A DNA stretch of 55,173 nt, taken from the NCBI GenBank assembly GCA_003818495.1, contig RPRK01000011.1, positions 1 through 55,173 on the forward strand, read 5' to 3'. A program made the translations under genes and the position numbers. The DNA is from Burkholderiales bacterium. Lineage in GTDB: Bacteria > Pseudomonadota > Gammaproteobacteria > Burkholderiales > Burkholderiaceae_E. Below are positions 10,091 to 23,971 of this stretch, in pieces. Below the pieces are notes generated by a model, which made no database searches, was not told the origin of the DNA, and was given only the letters and a program-made list of their open reading frames with translations. How positions within the stretch are numbered: position 1 is the first letter of the stretch; every line of letters starts with the position of its first letter.

Positions 10091-10125
10091 CGCCGACATG
10101 ATGCCGACGTGATGCCGACACGATG
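10082..10125 (+). repeat. Four tandem 11-bp units at the end of the RND gene
   Basis: The units are CCGACGTGACG, CCGACATGATG, CCGACGTGATG and CCGACACGATG. The RND stop codon (TGA 10088-10090) lies in the first unit and each unit brings a further ATG or TGA, so the array moves the distance to the next gene without altering either protein. It looks like slipped-strand expansion. Confidence 0.8.
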
Positions 10126-10164
10126 CCTGTCCACCCCCGTCCGTTCCCTTCCAAGGAGACCACG

Positions 10165-10575
10165 ATGAACCCCCACCTGTTCCTGCATGGAGCCTCCCCC
10201 CTGCGCCTGCTGCGCATCACCGTCGCCTGCGCGGCGCTCGCCGGGACCGCGGCGTTCGCCCACGAAGAGCACGGCAAGCCGCAGCACGGCGGCGTGGTCG
10301 CCGAGGCCGGCACCTTCCAGGGCGAGCTGGTCGCCGGACCGAAGGGCCCCGTCCTCCACGTCACCGATCACGGCAAGCCGGTGAGCACCGCCGGAGCGAG
10401 CGGCAAGCTCGTCGTGCTCGCGGGCGGGCAGAAATCGGAACTCGAGCTCGCCCCCGCGGGCGGCAACCGGCTCGCCCCGCCGCAGCCGGTGGCGCTGCCG
10501 AAGGGCGCACGGGCGGTCGCCACCGTGACGCTCGGCGACGGCCGCAGCGGGGCGCTGCGCTTCGACGTAAAGTGA
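10165..10575 (+). CDS. Small exported His-containing protein at the end of the metal-efflux operon
   Basis: A 136-residue protein with a signal peptide (LLRITVACAALAGTAAFA) followed by HEEHGKPQHGG, a third His cluster right after a signal peptide in this operon. The rest is a small beta-rich domain (GTFQGELVAGPKGPVLHVTDHGKPV...) that looks like a compact periplasmic fold and ends ALRFDVK. A strong Shine-Dalgarno AAGGAGA (10153-10159) precedes the ATG at 10165, supporting this start over one at 10123. Genes like this commonly follow czcA/cusA-type genes in Burkholderiales; a periplasmic metal chaperone or buffer is the reasonable inference, but the biochemistry is unknown. Confidence 0.6.
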   Translation: MNPHLFLHGASPLRLLRITVACAALAGTAAFAHEEHGKPQHGGVVAEAGTFQGELVAGPKGPVLHVTDHGKPVSTAGASGKLVVLAGGQKSELELAPAGGNRLAPPQPVALPKGARAVATVTLGDGRSGALRFDVK

Positions 10576-10579
10576 GGGC

Positions 10580-11461
10580 ATGGCCCTCGACTACCACGCC
10601 CTCAAGGACGCCCCGATCGCCGACGTCGAGCACCGCTTCGACGTCCGCGACACCATCCTCTACGCGCTCGGCATCGGCCTCGGCGAAGACCCCCTCGACG
10701 AGCGGCTGCTGCGCCACGTGCTGGAGCCCGGACTGGTCGCGCTGCCGACCTTCGCGACGGTGCTCGCCTATCCGTTCATGTGGATCGACGAGCCGCGCTT
10801 CGGCCTGGACCCCGCCCGCATCGTGCACGCCGGTCACGCGCTGCGGCTGCACGCGCCGCTGCCGTCGGCCGGCACGGTGCGCGGCGTCACCCGTGCGGTG
10901 GCGGTCGCCGACAAGGGCGAGGGGCGCGGCGCGCTGATCGTGCTCGAGCGCACGCTGTCGGATGCGGCCGGCCTGCCGCTGGCCACGCAGACGATGACGC
11001 TGATGGCGCGCGGCGACGGCGGCTTCTCGACCCGGGCCGGCAACGGTCCGCCCGGCGGCGACCCGGTGACGGCGCCGCGCCCGGTCGCCCCGGAGGGGCC
11101 GCCCGACGCGGTGGTCGAGCTCGCGACGCTCCCGCAGCAGGCGCTGCTCTACCGGCTGGTCGCGGATCCCAATCCCCTGCACGCCGACCCGCGCTTCGCC
11201 CGTGCCGCCGGCTTCGATCGGCCCATCCTGCACGGCCTGTGCGCGTACGGGATGGTCGGGCGCGCGCTGATGCGCGCCTACCTCGACGACGACTCGAGCC
11301 GCCTGCTCGGCCTGTCGCTGCGCTTCGCGGCACCGGTGCTGCCGGGGGACCGGCTGCGCATCGAGCTCTGGCGCGACGGGGCGGTCGCGCGGTTCAGGGC
11401 GAGCGTGCCCGAGCGCGGGGGTCTGGTGGTGCTCGACCAGGGCGAGGCGGCCCTCGGCTGA
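10580..11461 (+). CDS. MaoC-like double-hotdog (R)-enoyl-CoA hydratase
   Basis: A 293-residue protein matching the hydratase-2 half of peroxisomal multifunctional enzyme 2: an N-terminal non-catalytic hotdog (about 1-150), a linker, and a C-terminal catalytic hotdog. The hydratase-2 motif is present as YRLVADPNPLHADP (191-204), with Asp196, Asn198 and His201 as expected, followed by GFDRPILHGL. It likely hydrates trans-2-enoyl-CoA to (R)-3-hydroxyacyl-CoA, linking beta-oxidation to PHA or unusual fatty-acid metabolism. It begins 4 bp after the metal-operon gene, so read-through is possible, yet the function is unrelated. A fadH gene and a thioesterase gene lie about 3 kb downstream. Confidence 0.85.
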   Translation: MALDYHALKDAPIADVEHRFDVRDTILYALGIGLGEDPLDERLLRHVLEPGLVALPTFATVLAYPFMWIDEPRFGLDPARIVHAGHALRLHAPLPSAGTVRGVTRAVAVADKGEGRGALIVLERTLSDAAGLPLATQTMTLMARGDGGFSTRAGNGPPGGDPVTAPRPVAPEGPPDAVVELATLPQQALLYRLVADPNPLHADPRFARAAGFDRPILHGLCAYGMVGRALMRAYLDDDSSRLLGLSLRFAAPVLPGDRLRIELWRDGAVARFRASVPERGGLVVLDQGEAALG

Positions 11462-11504
11462 GCCCAGGGCGCCCCGGGCCCGCGAGCGGGCGGCGCAGTC
11501 GCCG

Positions 11505-16509
<5,005 letters not shown>

Positions 16510-16630
16510 CCGGCAGCCTCCTGTAGCGCCTGCGACGCGAGCGCCCGGTGTCCCGCCGGGCGGACGGGCGGGCCAGCGCCGCACGCGATCGATTGCCGGC
16601 CCCGCGCGTCGCGGGTACCGTGACAGGGAC

Positions 16631-18319
16631 ATGCCGGGAACGAGGGATCGGATCGCGTCCATCGCACGGCCCGGGTGGCGTGCCGCCCGCACCGCGCGAC
16701 GGCTGCGCGTGCTCGCGACGGCGGCGGCGCTCGCCACCGGGCTCGCGTCCGCCGCGGCCCTCGCCCGGGAGCTGCCCGGCTTCGCCGAGCTCGAGGCCGC
16801 GGGCGCCCGCATCGGTGCGATCCGGGTCCGCACCCTCGACGTCTTCGACACGGCGGACCCTGCCGAGTCGGGCGCGCTGTTCCGGGCGGCGAACGCGCTG
16901 CACGTCGTCACGCGTCCGTGGCTGATCGAGCGATCGCTGCTGTTCGCGACCGGCGACCCGGTGTCGGTCAAGCGCATCGAGGAGACCGAGCGCGTGCTGC
17001 GCACGACGCGCTCGCTGTACGAGGTGTCGATCCGGCCCGTCGCGGTCGTCGACGGCGTCGTCGACGTCGAGGTCACGACGCGCGACACCTGGACCTTCGA
17101 TCCCGGCCTGTCCGCCACCCGGTCCGGCGGCGCCAACGCGAACTCGTACGCGCTGCGCGAGTACAACCTGCTCGGCACCGGCCTCGGCATCTCGTTCGGC
17201 CGCTTCAGCAACGTCGACCGCTCGGGCAACGAGTTCGCGATCGGCGGCGAGCGGCTGTTCGGCAGCACGCTGAGCGCCTCGTTCCTGCAGACGAACAACA
17301 GCGACGGCGAGCGGCTCTCCGCGCGCCTGCTGCGTCCGTTCCACGAACTCGACGCACGCTGGGCCGCCGGGGTCACCGCGTCGCTCGACGACCGGGTCGA
17401 CCCGCTCTACCGGGCCGGCGAGATCGTCGCCCGCTACCGTCGGCGCGAGGACCGGGCCGAGGCCTTCGGCGGCCTCTCCGAGGGACTGGTCGACGGCTGG
17501 GTCCGACGCTGGTCGGGCGGGGTGTCGATGCAGCGCGACGCCTACGCCGCCGAACCCGGCTTCGTCGCGCCGCCGGTGCTGCCCGCGGACGAGACCCTCG
17601 TGGCCCCGTTCCTGCGGCTGGAGGTGATCGAGGACCGCTTCGTCACCTCGCGCAACCTCAACCAGATGGGGCGGCCCGAGTTCGTCGCGATGGGGCTGCA
17701 GTCGACGCTGCAGGTCGGCTGGGCCTCCCGGTCGCTCGGCTCGACGCAGGATGCGCTGCTGTACGCGGCGAGCGTCTCGCGCGGCTTCGAGCCCGGGCCG
17801 CGGCAGACCCTCCTCGCGTCGGGTCGGCTGGACGGTCGCTTCGCCGACGGGGCGATCGAGCGCCAGCGTCTGGGCGGGCAGCTGCAGTACTTCCTGCCCC
17901 AGGCCCGACGGTGGATGTTCTACGCCGCGCTGTCGGGGGACCTGCTGACCCGCCCCGGTCCGCTCGACATGCTCACCCTCGGCGGCGACAGCGGGCTGCG
18001 CGGCTATCCGCTCCGTTACCAGACGGGCACGCAACGGGTGCTGCTCTCCCTCGAGGAACGGCTCTACACCGATCTGTACTGGTTCCGGCTGTTCCGCATC
18101 GGCGCCGCCGGCTTCATCGACGTCGGCCGTGCCTGGGGCGGACCGAACGCGGGGCCCGAGTCCGACCGCTGGCTGGCCGACGTCGGCGTCGGCCTGCGCA
18201 TCTTCAGCGTGCGCGCGGCGTTCAGCAACGTGCTGCACGTCGATCTCGCCGTCCCGATCGACGGCCCCGCGGGCGTGAAGCCGGTGCAGTTCCTGGTCCG
18301 CACGCGCACCCGCTTCTAG
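16631..18319 (+). CDS. Omp85/BamA-superfamily outer-membrane protein
   Basis: A 562-residue exported protein. A signal segment lies at about residues 20-46 (LRVLATAAALATGLASAAALA). One POTRA-like region (about 60-150) includes HVVTRPWLIERSLLF and SVKRIEETERVLRTTRSLYEVSI. A 16-strand-type barrel of the bacterial surface antigen family follows. The L6 signature of Omp85 proteins is visible as GGDSGLRGYP (about 450-460, VRGF/Y motif), and the chain ends in Phe. It is shorter than BamA (about 800) and resembles the reduced-POTRA, uncharacterised members. No tamB, bamB or two-partner passenger is adjacent. It may insert or export a specific partner; the immediately downstream lipoprotein is a possible but unproven client. 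Confidence 0.75.
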   Translation: MPGTRDRIASIARPGWRAARTARRLRVLATAAALATGLASAAALARELPGFAELEAAGARIGAIRVRTLDVFDTADPAESGALFRAANALHVVTRPWLIERSLLFATGDPVSVKRIEETERVLRTTRSLYEVSIRPVAVVDGVVDVEVTTRDTWTFDPGLSATRSGGANANSYALREYNLLGTGLGISFGRFSNVDRSGNEFAIGGERLFGSTLSASFLQTNNSDGERLSARLLRPFHELDARWAAGVTASLDDRVDPLYRAGEIVARYRRREDRAEAFGGLSEGLVDGWVRRWSGGVSMQRDAYAAEPGFVAPPVLPADETLVAPFLRLEVIEDRFVTSRNLNQMGRPEFVAMGLQSTLQVGWASRSLGSTQDALLYAASVSRGFEPGPRQTLLASGRLDGRFADGAIERQRLGGQLQYFLPQARRWMFYAALSGDLLTRPGPLDMLTLGGDSGLRGYPLRYQTGTQRVLLSLEERLYTDLYWFRLFRIGAAGFIDVGRAWGGPNAGPESDRWLADVGVGLRIFSVRAAFSNVLHVDLAVPIDGPAGVKPVQFLVRTRTRF

Positions 18320-18449
18320 CGCGGCGGCACAGCCGCCGCCGGTCGGCCTCATCCATCCGCCGCGCTCGCCGGCAACCGGATCGCACTCTGCACGGGTCGA
18401 GACTCGCGTCGCCATCGCGTCGCCCCCAGAACCCGACCCGGATCCGATC

Positions 18450-21083
18450 ATGCAGACCTCGAAGCCCGTGCGTACGCCGTCCCCGCATCGCTCGCTCCTG
18501 CGAACGTCGCCCTCGCGCACCTCGCCCCTGCGCGCCACGCCCCTGCTCGTCGCGCTGCTGCTGTCGGCCTGCGGCGGCGGCGGTACCGACGCCACACCGT
18601 CCGCACCGGCCGCCGCGCCGGCCGCGGCGCCTGCGCCCTCGACGGCCCTGACCCTGAGCGGGACGGCGGCCATCGGCGCACCGCTGCCCGACGCGACGGT
18701 CACGCTGCGCGACGCCGGCGGCCGGGTGCTCACCACGACGACGGACGCCGCCGGCCGCTTCGAGTTCACCGGCCTCGCCGCGGACGCCCGGGTGCTGCAG
18801 CTCTCGGCGAGCGCGCAGCTCGGTCAGCGTCAGGTCGTGCACTACGCGCTGCTGCCCGGTCTCGCCGCGAGCGGCACCGCGAACGTCACGCCGCTCACCA
18901 CCGCCGTGACGGCGCTGGCCGGCCCGACCTCGCTGCCGGCCGATCTGGATGCCGCGCAGCTCGCGGCGCTCTCGACCGATACGGTCCGCCGCGCCGCCGA
19001 GCAGGTCGAGTTCGCACTCGCGCCGCTCGCCGCCAAGCTCGTGCCCGGCGGCTTCGACCCGCTCTCGACCGCCTTCGAGGCGAACGGTCGCGGGGCCGAC
19101 CTGCTGCTCGATCACATCGAACTGACCGTGCGCGACGATGCGGTCTACATCGCGAACAAGATGACCGTCGGCGGCGCCGACGACGAGGCGACGACCGGCG
19201 GCACGGCGCGCATCCCGCGCAGTGCCGGCACCGCGGCCAAGAGCGCCGTCCGTGCGGGCAAGGCCGCCTCCGACGGCGTCACGCAGGTCTCGGACACGGC
19301 CACCACGACCGAGGGGTTCGACGACCTCGTCGCGCGGTTCACCGAGTGCTTCCGGGTGCCGGCCGACCAGCGCCTGACGAACCGCACGCAGACCCTCGCG
19401 ACGGTGCACCCGGCCTGCGCGGGGCTGGCTTTGCCGGGCTACCAGCACAACGGCACGGACTTCGCGGTCCGCTGGGCACGGGCGCTCAATTCCGCGACGC
19501 TCGACACCCGCGCCGGAGCGACCTTCCTGCGGCCCGAGGTCCGCCTGCGCGTGGCGACGTCGCCCGAGCGCATCGCGGTCAACATCAACTTCCGCGACAT
19601 CGACGGCAACGGCTACACCACGCCCGAGATCATCGAGCGGCAGGCCGACGGCACCTGGATGCTGTACGGCAACCGGCGCTCGGCCGCGGGCTACGTGGAG
19701 GCGACGCTCAGCCACCGCACCGACCTCACGCGCGCGCCGGTGTTCCCGACCTGGGGCACCGCCTACAACAACGTGAACATCAGCCAGATCGAAGCCGGCT
19801 TCCGGCTGTCGTTCGATCCGCGACTGAGCTTCGGTGCCGACGGCAGCGTGCAGTACCCGGTCACCGACCTGACGACCGCCACCGGCTACGGCGGCGCGGA
19901 CCGCACGTACGCGGCGATCGCCGCCGCCGCGCAGCTCGCCGGCCGCACCAGCGTGCGCTGCGTGGTGGTCACCGGGCCGGGACGCTTCGATGCGTCCGGA
20001 ACCAAGTGGATGGGCTTCTTCCCCCACGGCCTGGTGCTCAAGCGTCCGGCGAGCTCCGCGACGCAGGACTACCTCGCGATCGACGCGCGGCTCTCGCAGG
20101 CGGCGCGCCAGGCGCTCGACTCGAAGTCGATCGGCGACACCGTGGTCGAGGCCGGCAACGGCAGCGCGAACTCCGGCTTCTGCGGCAATGGCGTCACGAC
20201 CTCGAGCAGCCCCAACTACACGGTCGAGGTCGAGGCGCTGCGCAACCAGGTCAACCCACTGACCGGTGCGGTCGATCCCTCGATCGACGGCCGCGACGTC
20301 GCCTGGAACACCGGTCCCCGCTATGCCCGCATCAAGCCCGACGCGGCGATGATCGAGACGCTGTCCTCGAACCCGCTGGTCACCTTCCACGTCATCGACA
20401 CCGCGGGCGTGCTGCGGATGCGCTTCGGCACCCGCTTCCTCGGCGAGCTGCCGCCGGTCTCGACGATGCGCGACCTGGTCGCCTACCGGAAGGTCTCGCA
20501 GCTCGATCGCGCGACGCTCGCGCGCTACCTCGATTTCGACTCGGGCACCGCCGAGGTCACGACCGACGTGACCCGCGTGAACGCCGCATGGACCACCGAG
20601 CCCAATGCCTTCGGCGCGGACGGCATCGGCTTCTACTCGGAGGTGTACCGGTCGGTGCCCGGTCGCGGTCTGAGCGGGCCGCTCTCGGGCTGGGCCGAGA
20701 ACCAGGCCAACGGGCGCACCAGCGGACTGTGGGCCTCCGACGCGGACCTCGCCGGCACCCTCGACACGGCGGCGGGGACCAACTTCTACTGGTGGAACGC
20801 GGGGTTCGCCAACGAGCCGGGCGGCGCCGACTGCTCGACGCTCGGATCGGTGATGGTCTCCAACACGACCCTCGGCGCGGGCCGCGGCACGCGCGCGCTG
20901 GAGGACCGGGCGCTCGGCAGCAGCACCCGGCTGCTGGGCACCGGCGCGCTGTCGCGGGCCTGCCTGGGCAACGGCGGCGGGGCCGGCACGCACGCGGCGC
21001 TCGATCGCGAGCTCTGGACGCGGACCTACACCGACAAGAACGTGCGGGTCTACGTCTACGTGCAGAACAAGACCTTCCGCTGA
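18450..21083 (+). CDS. Large lipoprotein of unknown function
   Basis: An 877-residue protein with an N-terminal signal ending in the lipobox LLSAC (lipidated Cys41) and a GGGG linker plus Ala/Pro-rich spacer. Residues about 65-125 look like a carboxypeptidase-regulatory/Ig-like fold (LSGTAAIGAPLPDATVTLRDAGGRVLTTT in parts, then GRFEFTGL). The remaining 700 residues are rich in Thr/Asn/Gly with paired Cys and match nothing I recognise. They include a GNGYTTPEIIERQADGTWMLYGNRR strand pattern (read in parts) suggestive of repeated beta domains. The protein is presumably outer-membrane anchored. It follows the Omp85-like gene by 130 bp and precedes an orphan ABC ATPase gene by 39 bp. The lipoprotein call is secure; the function is unknown. 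Confidence 0.7.
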   Translation: MQTSKPVRTPSPHRSLLRTSPSRTSPLRATPLLVALLLSACGGGGTDATPSAPAAAPAAAPAPSTALTLSGTAAIGAPLPDATVTLRDAGGRVLTTTTDAAGRFEFTGLAADARVLQLSASAQLGQRQVVHYALLPGLAASGTANVTPLTTAVTALAGPTSLPADLDAAQLAALSTDTVRRAAEQVEFALAPLAAKLVPGGFDPLSTAFEANGRGADLLLDHIELTVRDDAVYIANKMTVGGADDEATTGGTARIPRSAGTAAKSAVRAGKAASDGVTQVSDTATTTEGFDDLVARFTECFRVPADQRLTNRTQTLATVHPACAGLALPGYQHNGTDFAVRWARALNSATLDTRAGATFLRPEVRLRVATSPERIAVNINFRDIDGNGYTTPEIIERQADGTWMLYGNRRSAAGYVEATLSHRTDLTRAPVFPTWGTAYNNVNISQIEAGFRLSFDPRLSFGADGSVQYPVTDLTTATGYGGADRTYAAIAAAAQLAGRTSVRCVVVTGPGRFDASGTKWMGFFPHGLVLKRPASSATQDYLAIDARLSQAARQALDSKSIGDTVVEAGNGSANSGFCGNGVTTSSSPNYTVEVEALRNQVNPLTGAVDPSIDGRDVAWNTGPRYARIKPDAAMIETLSSNPLVTFHVIDTAGVLRMRFGTRFLGELPPVSTMRDLVAYRKVSQLDRATLARYLDFDSGTAEVTTDVTRVNAAWTTEPNAFGADGIGFYSEVYRSVPGRGLSGPLSGWAENQANGRTSGLWASDADLAGTLDTAAGTNFYWWNAGFANEPGGADCSTLGSVMVSNTTLGAGRGTRALEDRALGSSTRLLGTGALSRACLGNGGGAGTHAALDRELWTRTYTDKNVRVYVYVQNKTFR

Positions 21084-21122
21084 CGCGTCGGAGGCGCGCC
21101 TCGCGCGCGCTACGATCGGGGC

Positions 21123-21749
21123 ATGGACGCCTACCCCGATCGCGACGGGCCCGGCCCGGTGCTGCTCCACGCCGATGCGCTCGGCGCCGGCAGCCCCGGG
21201 CAGGTGCTCTTCGAGGGCCTGTCGCTCGTGCTGCGGCCCGGCCTGTGCCTGGTGCGCGGCGGCGACGGGCGCGGCAAGACCACGCTGCTGCGGCTGCTGG
21301 CGGGCCGGTCGACCCCACGGGTCGGGCGGGTTCACGCGCCGGCCGGAACGCCGTGGCTCGCGGACGCGACGGATGCCGCGGACGATGGCCTGCGGGCCCG
21401 CGACTGGCTCGCCGCGCGGCGCGTGTCGCTGCCGCCGTGGGACGAAGCGCGCGCGGACGCGCTCGTCGCGGCGTTCGCCCTCGGTGCCCACCTCGACAAG
21501 GAGCTGTTCCGGCTGTCGACCGGTACCCGGCGCAAGCTCGCGCTGCTCGCGGCCTTCGCGGGCGGCGCGCCGGTGACCTTGCTCGACACGCCGTTCGCCG
21601 CGCTCGACGGTCCCTCGCGGGAGGTGCTCGCCACGCTGCTGGCGGAGGCGGCCGGACATCGCGGGCGCGCCTGGGTCGTCGCCGACCACGAGCGGCCCGA
21701 CGCGATCCGCGGCCTGCGGCTCTGCGCGGAGATCGACCTCGGCGACTGA
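21123..21749 (+). CDS. Orphan ABC-type ATPase with atypical Walker B
   Basis: A 208-residue single ABC domain. Walker A is GGDGRGKTT (46-54), the signature is degenerate LSTGT (131-135), Walker B is VTLLDTP (151-157), the D-loop ALD (160-162) follows, and the H-loop is the His in VVADHERP (189). The residue after the Walker B Asp is Thr where active ATPases have the catalytic Glu, and no clear Q-loop Gln is seen. No permease or binding protein gene adjoins it; the neighbours are a lipoprotein and a TctC protein. It may be a small importer/CcmA-like ATPase working with a distant permease or a non-transport ABC protein, possibly of reduced ATPase activity. Confidence 0.7.
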   Translation: MDAYPDRDGPGPVLLHADALGAGSPGQVLFEGLSLVLRPGLCLVRGGDGRGKTTLLRLLAGRSTPRVGRVHAPAGTPWLADATDAADDGLRARDWLAARRVSLPPWDEARADALVAAFALGAHLDKELFRLSTGTRRKLALLAAFAGGAPVTLLDTPFAALDGPSREVLATLLAEAAGHRGRAWVVADHERPDAIRGLRLCAEIDLGD

Positions 21750-21893
21750 TCCGGTGGCGGCACGCATCGGCGATGGGCTGCCCGCACGTCGGCGAACGTG
21801 ACGCGCTGCCCGAAATCGGGTACTCCTATGCCCCGGCGAGCCGGTGAGCACCGGTCGACCGATCGCGACGGGCGGCACGCCCGCGCCCACCAC

Positions 21894-21900
21894 GAGGAGA
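21894..21900 (+). promoter_or_regulatory. Shine-Dalgarno GAGGAGA for the TctC gene
   Basis: GAGGAGA four bases before the ATG at 21905 fixes the start of the TctC gene. Confidence 0.7.
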
Positions 21901-21904
21901 CCCG

Positions 21905-22921
21905 ATGACCGACGCTTCGAATCCGCCCGTCGTCCGACCCCAGCCCGTCGCAGGGCGCCGCCGCGCGCTCGCCGCCGGCAGTGCGCTCGCCCTCGGCGCG
22001 GCGCTGCCCGGCACCGTCCGCGCCCAGTCCGACTGGCCGTCGCGACCCGTCCGGCTGGTCGTGCCCTTCCCGGCGGGCGGGGCCGCCGACCTGGGCGCGC
22101 GGGCGGTCGCCGTCCATCTCGCCAACCTCTTCGGCAAGCCGGTGCCGGTCGAGAACCGGGCGGGCGCCGACGGTGCGGTCGCCGCGCTCGAAGTGATCAA
22201 GTCGCCGGCCGACGGCCATTCGCTGTACTTCGGCACCGCGACCTCGATGTCGTACACCCCCTCGATCCGCAAGAACCCGCCCTACGACCCGGTGGCCGAC
22301 TTCACGCCGATCTCCAACGTCTGCGTGTTCACCTTCTACTTCGCGGTCGCGCCGACGGTGCCGGCGACGACGCTCGCGGAGTTCGTCGCGCACGTGAAGG
22401 CGAATCCCGGCAAGCTGTCCTATGCCACCGGCAACAGCACCGGCATCCTCGCCAGCGCGCAGCTCGTCGCCGGCAACAAGCTCGAGATGACGCACGTGCC
22501 CTACAAGGGCGAGGCGCAGGCCGTGATCGATCTGGTCGGCGGCCGCGTGCAGGCGATGTTCGCGACGCCGGCGGTGCTGCCGCAGCTCCTCGAGCGCAAG
22601 TTCCGCCTGCTCGCGGTGCTGCTGCCGCAGCGCACGCGGGCGTTCCCCGACGTGCCGACGATGGCCGAGGCCGGTCAGCCGCTGGTGAACATCTCGCCGT
22701 GGGGCGGCCTGTTCGCGCCGGCGAAGCTGCCGCGCGAACTCGTCGACCGGATCTCGCGCGACTTCAACGTCGTGATGCGCCGCCCCGACGTCGTCGAGCA
22801 GTTCGACAAGCTCGGCCTGCTGCCGCTGCCGTCCACGCCGGACGAGCTCGCCGGCATCGTGCGCGACCAGCTCGGCGTGTTCTCGCGCGCGATGCGCGAG
22901 GCGGGGATCCAGCAGGAGTGA
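21905..22921 (+). CDS. TctC/Bug-family periplasmic solute-binding protein
   Basis: A 338-residue tripartite tricarboxylate transporter receptor. The export signal covers residues about 17-41 (RRRALAAGSALALGAALPGTVRAQ), with RRR that may use Tat. The family hallmark WPSRPVRLVVPFPAGGAADLGARAVA (in parts) is followed by NRAGADGAVAALEVIKSPADGHSLYFG, HVPYKGEAQAVIDLVGGRVQAMF and a C-terminal PDELAGIVRDQLG. Members bind carboxylates or related small molecules. No tctA/tctB membrane gene is nearby, which is normal for the expanded Bug families of Burkholderiales. The ligand is unknown. It is convergent with rlmJ. Confidence 0.9.
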   Translation: MTDASNPPVVRPQPVAGRRRALAAGSALALGAALPGTVRAQSDWPSRPVRLVVPFPAGGAADLGARAVAVHLANLFGKPVPVENRAGADGAVAALEVIKSPADGHSLYFGTATSMSYTPSIRKNPPYDPVADFTPISNVCVFTFYFAVAPTVPATTLAEFVAHVKANPGKLSYATGNSTGILASAQLVAGNKLEMTHVPYKGEAQAVIDLVGGRVQAMFATPAVLPQLLERKFRLLAVLLPQRTRAFPDVPTMAEAGQPLVNISPWGGLFAPAKLPRELVDRISRDFNVVMRRPDVVEQFDKLGLLPLPSTPDELAGIVRDQLGVFSRAMREAGIQQE

Positions 22922-22979
22922 GCGGCGGCACGGGCGGCGGCCGACCCGTCGGCCCGCCGGCCCGCCGGCCCGCGCTCGG

Positions 22980-23840
22980 CTACTGCGGCCCGCCGGTGTC
23001 CAGCGACCAGCCGGCCCCCGCGTCCTGCGCCAGCACCTCGGACAGCACCGGCAGGGTCGCGGCCATCGCGGCCTTCAGCGTCCACGGCGGGTTGACGACG
23101 AACATGCCGCTGCCATGCAGCCCGAGTCCGTCCTCGGACGGTGCGCGCACGGTCAGTGTCGCGTGCAGCCAGCGCAGATCCGGCAGTCGGGTGAGCCGGC
23201 GCACCATCTCCGCGGGCTCGCGGCGCTGCACCTTCGGGTACCAGATCGCGTAGCAGCCGGTCGCGAAGCGTCCCAGTGCGTCGATCAGCGTGTCGACCGT
23301 GCGCACGTAGTCGCGCTTGTCCTCGTACGACGGGTCGATGAGCACCAGCGCGCGCCGCGGCGGCGGGGGCAGCCACTTGCGCAGGCCCGCGAAGCCGTCG
23401 GCCGCGTCGATGATCGTGCGCCGGGTGGCGTCGCGCCCGAGCGCCGCGACGTTCTGGGCGAGCGCGACGCCCTCGTTGCCGTGCAGCTCGAAGAGCCGCA
23501 GGCGGTCGGCGTCGCGCAGACCGCGCAGCGCGATCAGCGGCGAACCGGGGTAGGTGCGCAGCTCGCCGTCCGCGTTCTCGGCGCGGACCACCGCGAGGTA
23601 GTCGGCGACCGGTTCGGGCAGCGCCTCGCGCCCCCAGAGCCGGGCGATGCCGTCGGCGAATTCGCTGCGCTTGGTCGCCCATTCGCCGTCGAGCGCGTAC
23701 ACGCCCGCGCCGGCATGCGTGTCGATCACCCAGAAGGGCGTGTCCTTGGCGGCGAGGTGGCGAAGCAGGTGCACGAGCACGACGTGCTTGAGGACGTCGG
23801 CGTGGTTGCCGGCGTGGAAGGCGTGTCGGTAGCTGAACAT
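22980..23840 (-). CDS. rlmJ: 23S rRNA (adenine-N6)-methyltransferase RlmJ
   Basis: A 286-residue enzyme methylating A2030 (E. coli numbering) of 23S rRNA. The N-terminus MFSYRHAFHAGNHADVLKH is the RlmJ signature; DTHAGAGVYAL is the SAM-binding loop with the RlmJ subdomain after it. The catalytic motif reads IDPSYEDK where E. coli has DPPY, keeping the catalytic Asp but with Ser at the third position. The C-terminal GMFVVNPPWTLK is conserved. It is convergent with the TctC gene across a 58-bp gap made largely of GGCCCGCC-type repeats. Housekeeping gene; the start ATG at 23840 matches the family N-terminus. Confidence 0.92.
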   Translation of the reverse strand: MFSYRHAFHAGNHADVLKHVVLVHLLRHLAAKDTPFWVIDTHAGAGVYALDGEWATKRSEFADGIARLWGREALPEPVADYLAVVRAENADGELRTYPGSPLIALRGLRDADRLRLFELHGNEGVALAQNVAALGRDATRRTIIDAADGFAGLRKWLPPPPRRALVLIDPSYEDKRDYVRTVDTLIDALGRFATGCYAIWYPKVQRREPAEMVRRLTRLPDLRWLHATLTVRAPSEDGLGLHGSGMFVVNPPWTLKAAMAATLPVLSEVLAQDAGAGWSLDTGGPQ

Positions 23841-23971
23841 GGGTTCCGGAGCGGGGCGCCGGCCCGCCGTCGGCGCGCGGGTGCGGCACCGATGCGAGGG
23901 GCGGGATCCCTGCGAACGCGCAGTCTAGCGCGGCGTCGGTACCGACCCCGGTCGGCCCGCCCGGTGTCCGC

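Noticed and set aside
6953-10099. A 1048-codon open frame on the minus strand opposite the RND gene
   Set aside because: Arises from GC bias of the RND gene; translation is Arg/His/Asp-rich low complexity with no domain, signal or start context.
22951-22973. GGCCCGCC tandem repeats between tctC and rlmJ as a terminator or site-specific element
   Set aside because: Only three short GC-rich units, no U-tract or clear stem-loop; probably simple sequence.
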